Source: UMGS1696 sp964457685 | GTDB taxonomy: Bacteria > Bacillota > Clostridia > Oscillospirales > CAG-272 | Assembly: GCA_964457685.1 (NCBI GenBank) | Contig: CAYWFS010000002.1 | Coordinates: 1-64,000 of the forward strand | Direction of reading: 5' to 3' | Length of the DNA: 64,000 bases | Part shown: positions 57,528 through 64,000 of the stretch, piece after piece | Numbering within the stretch: the stretch's first letter is position 1 | Layout: each line of letters opens with the position of its first letter | Translations under genes and position numbers: made by a program | The notes under the pieces: model-generated | What the model was told of the DNA's origin: nothing | The model's input: the letters and a program-made list of their open reading frames with translations, nothing else | Database searches by the model: none

Positions 57528-58976
57528 TCAGAATCTGAAATCACGCTTTCCTGCGTTTTTAATATCTTCTATATGTTCTTTTGCTATTCTCTTAACCTTT
57601 TCGCTCGGTATTTTCTCAAGCTCTTTTTCGATAAGCTCATAGCCTGTTTTTCTTGTTCCATCGCTTGCGTAGTCCTCGAGGAATTCGGTAAGAGTCATGA
57701 GTGCGTTCGGATGACAGCAGTTTTGAATCTGTCCTGTCTTACATAAGCTCATGAAGCGGTCTCCGGTTCTTCCCTCTCTGTAGCAAGCTGTACAGAACGA
57801 CGGAATGAATCCCATATCCATAAGCCATTCCACTACTTCATCAATAGAACGCTGGTCGGACACGTCAAACTGCTCGGAGTCGTGGGGACGTTCCTCCTCT
57901 GTGTAGCCGCCGACAGATGTACGGGAAGCACCGCTTATCTGAGATATACCTACCTGTAATGCTCTTGCGCGAACGGACTGACTTTCTCTTGTGGAGATTA
58001 TCATACCTGTGTAAGGAACTGCGATTCTTATGCACGCGATAAGCTTGAGGAACATTTCATCGGAAATTCCGTTATCGAATACATCGGGGTCAATATCGTC
58101 GGCTCTCTTGATACGGGGAACGCTTATTGTATGAGGTCCTACTCCGTGTGCGGCTTCAAGATGTTCTGCGTGCATGAGAAGTCCCGCAAACTCGTATTTA
58201 TACAGCTCAAGTCCGAACAGTACTCCGAGTCCTACATCGTCTATACCGCCCTCCATAGCTCTGTCCATAGCTTCGGTGTGGTAGTCGTAGTCGTGCTTGG
58301 GTCCTGTGGGATGGAGCTTTAAGTAGCTTTCCTTATGATAGGTCTCCTGGAAGAGAATGTATGTACCGATTCCCGCTTCCTTGAGCTTGCGGTAGTTTTC
58401 AACAGTCGTTGCGGCGATATTTACGTTAACTCTGCGAATATCTCCGTTCTTATGATGAATGGAATATATCGTCTTTATTGAATCGAGAATGTATTCTATG
58501 GGGTTATTAACGGGGTCTTCTCCGGATTCTATTGCAAGACGCTTGTGTCCCATATCCTGAAGAGCAATAACTTCGTTCTTTATTTCTTCCTGTGTGAGCT
58601 TTTTTCTTGCTATATGCTTGTTCTTCATGTGGTAAGGACAGTACACGCAACCGTTCACACAGTAGTTCGAGAGGTAGAGGGGGGCAAACATTACGATTCT
58701 GTTTCCGTAGAACGCAAGCTTAATCTCCTCCGCAAGCTTATACATTTTTTCAATCTTATCGGGAAGCTCGCACGCAAGAAGAACCGATGCCTCACGGTGA
58801 GTAAGTCCTTCACAATGTACACCATGCTCGGTCTTTTTCGGTTTTGCCTTTTCGAGAAGACTGTCGATAAGCTCGGCATTATTTTTGTTTTCTTCTGCGT
58901 ATTTCAGTGTTTCGAGAATTTCCTCGTGATTGATAAATTCCTCTGCTTTCAGAGATTTGGGATTGTAAATAGCCAT
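57528..58976 (-). CDS. hydG: [FeFe]-hydrogenase maturation radical SAM enzyme HydG
   Basis: HydG splits tyrosine to supply the CO and cyanide ligands of the H-cluster. The 482-residue protein has the radical SAM motif CVNGCVYC and a second, C-terminal cluster site in CTACYREGRTGDRFMSLCK with the later QNCCHPNAL. Family segments include AIESGEDP, LFQETYHKESY and GGIDDVGLGVLFGLELY. Codon use is like that of well-expressed genes. It is 51 bp after hydE. Confidence 0.96.
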   Translation of the reverse strand: MAIYNPKSLKAEEFINHEEILETLKYAEENKNNAELIDSLLEKAKPKKTEHGVHCEGLTHREASVLLACELPDKIEKMYKLAEEIKLAFYGNRIVMFAPLYLSNYCVNGCVYCPYHMKNKHIARKKLTQEEIKNEVIALQDMGHKRLAIESGEDPVNNPIEYILDSIKTIYSIHHKNGDIRRVNVNIAATTVENYRKLKEAGIGTYILFQETYHKESYLKLHPTGPKHDYDYHTEAMDRAMEGGIDDVGLGVLFGLELYKYEFAGLLMHAEHLEAAHGVGPHTISVPRIKRADDIDPDVFDNGISDEMFLKLIACIRIAVPYTGMIISTRESQSVRARALQVGISQISGASRTSVGGYTEEERPHDSEQFDVSDQRSIDEVVEWLMDMGFIPSFCTACYREGRTGDRFMSLCKTGQIQNCCHPNALMTLTEFLEDYASDGTRKTGYELIEKELEKIPSEKVKRIAKEHIEDIKNAGKRDFRF

Positions 58977-59026
58977 GTTATTGTTCCTTTCTTTGGGGGC
59001 AGAAAAACTTACCCCTCAGAATAAAT

Positions 59027-60094
59027 TTAATTCTTAATTATATCTCCTCTTGCTTCAACTATACGGTAGCCTATCGACTCCATTCGCATTGCAAGATTGT
59101 TTTTGCTTTCCGCCGCTTCGTCACCCGTACATATTTTGTTGTCGTACAGCTCGTATTTCTTTCGTTGAGATTTCGGAGAAAGATTCGGCATTACGACATT
59201 TGCACCGCCGAGAATACCCATTTCACGTCCCTGCGGATGTATGGTTCCGAGTGCGGTTGTTGATGGAAGAAGAATACTCGGCTTTATAAGTCTGATGAGT
59301 GAGAGAAGATATACGGTTGTTTCAACATCTCCTCCGACAAAACCAGCAAACGGTGTTGCGTGATGAGGAACGAACGGACCTATACCGCACATATCGGGCT
59401 GAAACTCTGCGATGAAGCAAAGATCGGCGGCAATATTATCCGTAGTCTGATAGGGAGAGCCTACCATAAATCCGCATCCAACCTGATAACCGATAGCTTT
59501 AAGGTCATAAAGACATTTCATACGGTTATCGTAGCTCATCTCAGACGGATGAAGTCTTTTGTAATGCTCCGCGTTTGCCGTTTCGTGCCTTAGAAGATAC
59601 CTGTCCGCACCCGCTTCATACAGTCGGATATAGCTCTCACGGCTTCGTTCTCCGAGAGATAAGGTAACTGCACAATCGGGATAAAGGCTTTTTATGCTCC
59701 TTACTATATCGCACATCACTTCATCGGTGTAGTACGGGTCTTCTCCACCCTGCATTACGAACGTCCGAAATCCAAGCTCATATCCGCTTTCACAGCAAGA
59801 GAGAATATCCTCCTTTGTGAGTCTGTATCTCTCACAGGCTTTATTGCTTCGTCTGATACCGCAGTAGAGACAATCGTTTTTGCATATATTGCTTATCTCG
59901 ATAAGTCCTCGTATATATACGTCGTTTCCATATATTTCCGTGCGTTTTTTTACGGCAAGAGAGGCGGCATATTCCATCGTCTCACTGCTTTTTCCCTCGA
60001 TAAGCCTTTTATATTCGTCATGACAAAGCTTTTCGCCGCTGTCAAGTCGTTTTAACAGTTCAAAAACGTCTTTCAAAACAAAACGTCCTTTCAT
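59027..60094 (-). CDS. hydE: [FeFe]-hydrogenase maturation radical SAM enzyme HydE
   Basis: HydE works with HydG and HydF to build the bridging dithiolate part of the H-cluster. The radical SAM motif is CKNDCLYC, followed by VMQGGEDPYYT, LRHETANAEHYKRLHP and GFMVGSPYQTTDN. From ATG 60094 it has 355 residues, near the family's usual length. TTG 60076 has AAAGGA 9 nt upstream and may be the true start; the frame is open to 60151 without family similarity. It follows the TM1266-type regulator gene on the same strand. Confidence 0.94.
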   Translation of the reverse strand: MKGRFVLKDVFELLKRLDSGEKLCHDEYKRLIEGKSSETMEYAASLAVKKRTEIYGNDVYIRGLIEISNICKNDCLYCGIRRSNKACERYRLTKEDILSCCESGYELGFRTFVMQGGEDPYYTDEVMCDIVRSIKSLYPDCAVTLSLGERSRESYIRLYEAGADRYLLRHETANAEHYKRLHPSEMSYDNRMKCLYDLKAIGYQVGCGFMVGSPYQTTDNIAADLCFIAEFQPDMCGIGPFVPHHATPFAGFVGGDVETTVYLLSLIRLIKPSILLPSTTALGTIHPQGREMGILGGANVVMPNLSPKSQRKKYELYDNKICTGDEAAESKNNLAMRMESIGYRIVEARGDIIKN

Positions 60095-60199
60095 CCCCCG
60101 AAAAAGAGATAAAAAGACGCTGAAAAAACACCTTATATCCACAGCTTTCACCTTAATCTAAAAAAACGATTTCGATGTCAGGGGGAATTTTTATTTATT

Positions 60200-60445
60200 T
60201 TAAACCTTTGAATACGCAGCCTTTGCGGAGATACCCTCAAGCTTTCCGATTTGTCCGGTCAGGGAGTTTATCTTATCCTGGGGTGCGTCTACGGCAACAC
60301 TGATGATATTTATACCCTTTTCTCTGTACGGTATACCCATCCTGCCGATAATATATTCGCCGTACTCATGCAGTATAGCGTTAAGCTTGCCAACACTTTC
60401 GGCATTTTCAACGATAATACTTATCACGGCAACTCTTGTTTCCAT
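60200..60445 (-). CDS. Iron-only hydrogenase system regulator (TM1266 family)
   Basis: An 81-residue ACT-like small protein: RVAVISIIVENAESVGKLNAILHEYGEYIIGRMGIPY is the family signature. Members are found next to [FeFe]-hydrogenase maturation genes and are thought to regulate them; the ligand is unknown. It opens the operon with hydE, hydG and hydF, with a promoter at 60476-60504. Confidence 0.9.
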   Translation of the reverse strand: METRVAVISIIVENAESVGKLNAILHEYGEYIIGRMGIPYREKGINIISVAVDAPQDKINSLTGQIGKLEGISAKAAYSKV

Positions 60446-60475
60446 GCTTTACACCTAATTCTTTATTTCAAGGCT

Positions 60476-60504
60476 ATTATAGCATATAATTTTCTCTTAT
60501 GCAA
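60476..60504 (-). promoter_or_regulatory. Promoter of the hydrogenase maturation operon
   Basis: TTGCAT (60499-60504) and TATAAT (60476-60481) are 17 bp apart on the minus strand, about 30 bp before the regulator gene's ATG. Confidence 0.65.
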
Positions 60505-60617
60505 TAGCATTTTTTAACTTTCGATGTAAATTATTGCAGAGTGTGCGGAAAACGACTCCAAAGCACTTCAAATTGTAAAAACTCGGTTAATATTCGGATA
60601 ATTATTTTATCTTCCTA

Positions 60618-60645
60618 TTGAATAGTACGAAATTTGAGTTATAAT
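60618..60645 (+). promoter_or_regulatory. Promoter of the sortase transcript
   Basis: TTGAAT (60618-60623) and TATAAT (60640-60645) are 16 bp apart, about 35 bp before the sortase start codon. Confidence 0.55.
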
Positions 60646-60679
60646 GTTTTATTGGAATCTTTTTTTATCACGGTAAACA

Positions 60680-61747
60680 ATGAGTAAATTCAATTTTTAT
60701 AATCATAACAAGCAAGACACGAACAGTGCGACCGATGATTTTATTCTCGACACCACCGAGACGGACGCAGACTTTATATCGGGAGAGTTTATTAACTCCC
60801 TCGATAATCTTACGGAGGATGACATAACTCCCGGCGAGATAGCTCGAAAGCGTGAAAACTCATCCTCTGAAATAATTCGCAAGATAATGTTTGTGTTCTT
60901 TTCGGCAATGTTTGTGGTAAGCTGTATAATGCTTATCCAAAATCTTATAGACAAGCAAAAAGGCGAAGAAATATACAAGCAGCTTGAAGCGGAATTTTTC
61001 TCCGACGGCTTTACTGTAGACTCGGTATCCGCATTCAGACCGGAGGACGGTGAGGTATCATATCTTACAGAGGACAGTGCGGAGCTTTCACTCACAAGCA
61101 TGAGCGACACAATACGGGATATTTCAAGCTCATCCTATATTGACACGTCACAAAAGCAATACAACGAAGAACTTGAGTTGGTTCGTGCAAAGCTTTCCTC
61201 TCTTTCTCAGACCAACGAAGACCTTTACGGCTGGATAACAGTCGAGGGAACAAACATAAACTATCCCATAGTTCAGGGAGACGACAATTCATACTACCTG
61301 AACCATGCATATACGGGAGATTATCTTCCCATAGGCTCAATATTCGTTGACTACAGAAACAACCGCAGTATCACAAAGAACTACAACACTGTTATCTACG
61401 GTCACAACATAACAAGCGGCACAATGTTCCATGATGTTGAAAAATTCTTCAATGAGGAGATGTTCAACAACACATATATTGTTATATATACAATGGACGG
61501 TATCTACTACTACGAGCCGTTTGCTATATACAAAGCCAAATACGACTACCAATATTTCCGCACGGGATTTTCCTCGGCAGACGATTTCATTGCGTTTACG
61601 GATGAAATACAGGGAAACTCATCTCTCACCAAGGATATAGAATTCACCGAAAACGACCGTGTGCTTACTCTCTCGACCTGCACAAACATAATAAACTCCG
61701 AGAGATACGCATTACACGCAAGACTTGTAAAAACAATAGTCGATTAA
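60680..61747 (+). CDS. srtB: Class B sortase
   Basis: A membrane-anchored transpeptidase that joins surface proteins to peptidoglycan or pili. The 355-residue protein has an acidic N-terminal cytoplasmic tail of about 65 residues, one membrane helix (IMFVFFSAMFVVSCIMLI) and the sortase domain: LYGWITVEGTNINYPIVQ, YGHN with the His, TLSTC with Cys334 and RYALHAR with Arg342. The class B insert (around YYEPFAIYKA) is present. No LPXTG-like or NPQTN-like substrate was seen in the window. The ribosome binding site is weak. Confidence 0.92.
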   Translation: MSKFNFYNHNKQDTNSATDDFILDTTETDADFISGEFINSLDNLTEDDITPGEIARKRENSSSEIIRKIMFVFFSAMFVVSCIMLIQNLIDKQKGEEIYKQLEAEFFSDGFTVDSVSAFRPEDGEVSYLTEDSAELSLTSMSDTIRDISSSSYIDTSQKQYNEELELVRAKLSSLSQTNEDLYGWITVEGTNINYPIVQGDDNSYYLNHAYTGDYLPIGSIFVDYRNNRSITKNYNTVIYGHNITSGTMFHDVEKFFNEEMFNNTYIVIYTMDGIYYYEPFAIYKAKYDYQYFRTGFSSADDFIAFTDEIQGNSSLTKDIEFTENDRVLTLSTCTNIINSERYALHARLVKTIVD

Positions 61748-61766
61748 CACTGTAAGGATATAAAAA

Positions 61767-62654
61767 ATGACAAATATTCTCGATATACTTATCTGTCCGC
61801 TATGTCACGGCAAGCTCTCATGTGAAGAAAATTCACTGAAATGCTCACTCGGCCATACATTTGATATTGCCAAAAGCGGATATGTAAATCTTCTTCCTCC
61901 GGGAAAAGGAAAAAACGCACACACTGGTGACGAGCGTGACATGGTTCGTGCAAGAGTGGATTTTCTCTCCTGCGGATATTATGACGAGCTTGATATGCGT
62001 TCGGCAGAGCTTATCTCGGAAAACATTAAATCCGATGAGCTTACTCTTATCGATATGGGAGCCGGAGAAGGCAGACACACTCTTACAACCGCAAATGAGC
62101 TTATAAAGCACGGCAAAAATGTTCTCGCTCTCGGCTTTGACGCTTCAAAATACGCTTCGGAATGCGGAATGAAAAAGTCGCGGGCGGCAGGACTGTGCGA
62201 AAAAAATCCGTTTACACCTCCCACTTCTTCTCTTGCGTTCTTCCCTGCCAATATTTTCTCGCTTCCCATATGCGATGCTTCGGCAGACGTATGTCTCAGT
62301 ATGTTTGCACCTATTCCGTGGGAGGAAGCCTACAGAATACTTAAGAAAAACTCCGAAAGTATGCTTCTTGTGCTCTCCTCTGGCAGGGATCATCTTATAG
62401 AGCTTAGAGAGCTTATCTACGACAAGGTAAATCTCTCGGATGCTCTCCCAGTGGGTCATGAGCTGTTTGAAAACGCAGGAAGCACGGAGATAAAATATAC
62501 CGCTCACATCAAATCGGGAGAGGATATAAAAAATCTCTTTATGATGACTCCGTTCTACTACAAGACCACCGAAGAAGGAAGAAATCGCCTTTATTCATGT
62601 GAATCGCTTGACGTAACGGTAAACGTAAACTACACGATATTTAAAATAAAATGA
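61767..62654 (+). CDS. 23S rRNA (guanine-N1)-methyltransferase, RlmA family
   Basis: A 295-residue SAM-dependent methyltransferase of the RlmA(I)/RlmA(II) group, which methylates G745 or G748 of 23S rRNA; in Gram-positive relatives (TlrB) it affects sensitivity to tylosin. The N-terminal zinc finger is CPLCHGKL with the later KCSLGHTFDIAKSGYVNLL, motif I is LIDMGAGEGRHT, and MFAPIPWEEAYRIL is the NPPY-position segment. It starts 19 bp after the sortase stop and overlaps the next gene by 4 bp. Confidence 0.92.
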   Translation: MTNILDILICPLCHGKLSCEENSLKCSLGHTFDIAKSGYVNLLPPGKGKNAHTGDERDMVRARVDFLSCGYYDELDMRSAELISENIKSDELTLIDMGAGEGRHTLTTANELIKHGKNVLALGFDASKYASECGMKKSRAAGLCEKNPFTPPTSSLAFFPANIFSLPICDASADVCLSMFAPIPWEEAYRILKKNSESMLLVLSSGRDHLIELRELIYDKVNLSDALPVGHELFENAGSTEIKYTAHIKSGEDIKNLFMMTPFYYKTTEEGRNRLYSCESLDVTVNVNYTIFKIK

Positions 62655-63439
62655 AGCTTTCCGTAATAATTCCGATGTATAACGAAAAAGCCATAGCAGC
62701 CGACTGTGCAAAAGCTCTTATAGAAAAGCTTGACAGTGACTCTCTGGCTCATTCGTACAGATATGAAATAATATTCTCGGATGACGGGTCTACCGACGGT
62801 TGCGGAGATACGGTGCGTAGCTATGTCGCAAAAAATTCTCCCACAAACGGCACGGTCAGCGTTATCACCTCGGAGAAAAACGAGGGCAAAGGAAGTGCGG
62901 TGCGACACGGGATGCTATCTGCCGACGGCGACTACATTCTTTTTACAGACTGCGACCTTGCTTACGGAGTCGATGTTATACCGGAAATGTTTCGATGTGC
63001 GGTGGAAGTGTCAGAGCGTGACAGCAGAAGTGCGGTAGTAATAGGATCCCGTGCAATATCAAAAGACGGATATGCGGGCTACACCTTTCTCAGAAAAGCG
63101 GCATCAAAAATCTTCAAAATGCTGCTCTGTCTTACCGCAGGCTTCTCACACAGCGATTCCCAAAGCGGTCTTAAGATATTTCGCCGAGACGCTGCACATG
63201 ATATTTTCTCAAACTGCATTGTAAACGGCTGGTCGTTCGATTTTGAAGCACTGATGATAGCGGAAAAGCTCGGCTACGGAATCCGTGAATATCCCGTAAC
63301 AATAATCAATCACCGAAGCTCTAAGATAAATCTGCTTTCCGACACTATAAAAATGCTCTCAGATGTAAGACAGATTAAAAAGCGTGTTTCGTCACTTGAT
63401 ATTAAGCCGCATAAAAATCATGACAGCCTATCGTCATAA
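62651..63439 (+). CDS. Family 2 glycosyltransferase, polyprenyl-phosphate sugar type
   Basis: A 262-residue GT2 enzyme: VIIPMYNEK at the start, IIFSDDGSTDG, EKNEGKGSAVRHGM, LFTDCDLAYG (DxD-type metal site) and WSFDFEALMIAEKLG. This pattern is that of dolichyl/undecaprenyl-phosphate glucosyl- or mannosyltransferases, which load a sugar on a lipid carrier for export. Only weak hydrophobic segments are seen, without C-terminal membrane helices. Its ATG overlaps the methyltransferase stop (ATGA), and its 3' end overlaps the convergent hydrolase gene by 38 bp. Confidence 0.9.
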   Translation: MKLSVIIPMYNEKAIAADCAKALIEKLDSDSLAHSYRYEIIFSDDGSTDGCGDTVRSYVAKNSPTNGTVSVITSEKNEGKGSAVRHGMLSADGDYILFTDCDLAYGVDVIPEMFRCAVEVSERDSRSAVVIGSRAISKDGYAGYTFLRKAASKIFKMLLCLTAGFSHSDSQSGLKIFRRDAAHDIFSNCIVNGWSFDFEALMIAEKLGYGIREYPVTIINHRSSKINLLSDTIKMLSDVRQIKKRVSSLDIKPHKNHDSLSS

Positions 63440-64000
63440 CGTATGTGCAGTTTTCAACTATCCAAAGGCTTGACGCAAGCTCTTCATTAAGAAAATATAG
63501 GATTTCCTCCGACAGCCTTGTGTTTTCAAGACATATTTTGGCGGCGGCAACGGAGTCCTCATCGGGGTTCTTTTCTATCGCACCGTTTACAGTGGGCGTG
63601 AATTGAACCCCGTTTTCTTTATCGAATATCACATCCACAATGCTTGACGGAAAATCTTCCGAATCAACACGATTCATAACAACGCTTCCCACCGCCAGCT
63701 TACCGAGAAACGGCTCACCTCCCGATTCCGCATAAATCAGCTTCGACAGCCAATACAGCTCCTCCTCGTTGTAAAATTCGTCGTCCGAGAGTATCGCAGA
63801 GCTTTCTCGTGTAAGATAGGTTGTATGCTCTTCCTCGCTGTAGTAAACGTCATAGCCGAATGCCGCACTTATCTGTCGTAGGGGGACATACATTCTGTCG
63901 TTGTAAGTAAATATTCCCTCGGAGCACCAAAGAATTCTGCCGTTTGCATTTATATATTCTCCTCCGTCCTCGGCAGTAAGGTCAAGCGAATCCGTTTTTA
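63402..64000 (-). CDS. Cell wall hydrolase, SleB-type, N-terminus beyond right edge
   Basis: The frame is open from the stop at 63402 to the window edge (about 198 codons); the start is missing. The first visible part has segments GGEYINANGRILWCS and MYVPLRQISAAFGYDVYYSEEEHT, typical of the copper-amine-oxidase-like stalk domain used by Clostridia to anchor wall enzymes. The following part, LYWLSKLIYAESGGEPFLGKLAVGSVVMNRV with the catalytic Glu, and VQFTPTVNGAI, is the Hydrolase_2/SleB domain that cuts spore cortex or wall glycan. A role in germination or growth is likely. Confidence 0.88.
   Translation of the reverse strand, partial: KTDSLDLTAEDGGEYINANGRILWCSEGIFTYNDRMYVPLRQISAAFGYDVYYSEEEHTTYLTRESSAILSDDEFYNEEELYWLSKLIYAESGGEPFLGKLAVGSVVMNRVDSEDFPSSIVDVIFDKENGVQFTPTVNGAIEKNPDEDSVAAAKICLENTRLSEEILYFLNEELASSLWIVENCTYVMTIGCHDFYAA

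Noticed and set aside
1..64000. tRNA or rRNA genes, intact insertion sequences, integrase or prophage
   Set aside because: None could be recognised by eye on either strand; a dedicated tRNA and profile search would be needed to exclude small ones.

Overview
The window looks like a chromosomal segment of an anaerobic, fermentative, spore-forming Clostridia member (Oscillospiraceae/Ruminococcaceae-like), probably a gut organism and probably a metagenome-derived scaffold. The basis is the gene set: [FeFe]-hydrogenase maturation genes, acetate kinase, GTP-type PEP carboxykinase, a full glycogen operon with glgD, sporulation-linked genes (ricT, ytfJ/gerW, DUF2953, a SleB-type hydrolase) and Gram-positive promoters and ribosome binding sites. 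One run of 100 N interrupts the sequence at 55812-55911. No rRNA or tRNA genes and no intact insertion sequences were seen.

Layout. 1-2.6 kb is accessory: a lipoprotein running off the left edge, a serine-rich exported protein, and the wreck of a type I-C CRISPR-Cas locus, in which cas3 is cut off after its Walker A motif and joined directly to the last repeat-spacer-repeat of the array. 2.7-16.4 kb is housekeeping on the minus strand: ackA (divergent from tmcAL), tatD with its partner radical SAM gene, metG, nagA, a sulfatase and sugar isomerase, then holB-ricT-ferredoxin-trmN6-rsmI. 16.5-22.5 kb holds a membrane protein, an APH-like kinase, a HAD phosphatase, rqcH, an acetyltransferase and an unknown exported protein. 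22.7-32.6 kb is a plus-strand run: lon-engB-M50 protease-scpA-scpB-DUF2953-ytfJ-dac-rluB-glycerate kinase.

32.7-43 kb is a glycogen operon on the minus strand (glgB-glgC-glgD-glgA-glgP-amylase) from one strong promoter. 43.2-53.5 kb has lexA with two small enzymes, pckG, a maltose-type acetyltransferase, family 4 uracil-DNA glycosylase, DUF951-yfhO-ruvA-ruvB and a DtxR-type regulator. 53.5-56.2 kb is a second accessory locus: a promoter with tandem 20-bp repeats just upstream, a short leader unit ending in a terminator, a secreted C39-like cysteine peptidase with 57-residue tandem repeats, and a lipoprotein. 56.3-60.5 kb is the hydrogenase maturation operon (TM1266-type regulator-hydE-hydG-hydF). 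60.7-64 kb carries a class B sortase, an rlmA-type methyltransferase, a family 2 glycosyltransferase and a cell-wall hydrolase cut by the right edge.

Together the metabolic genes suggest glucose stored as glycogen, fermentation to acetate and hydrogen, and use of host-type amino sugars and sulfated sugars. The most notable observations are the cas3/CRISPR deletion scar, a palindromic element nested inside two separate terminators, and the leader-controlled C39 peptidase/lipoprotein locus.
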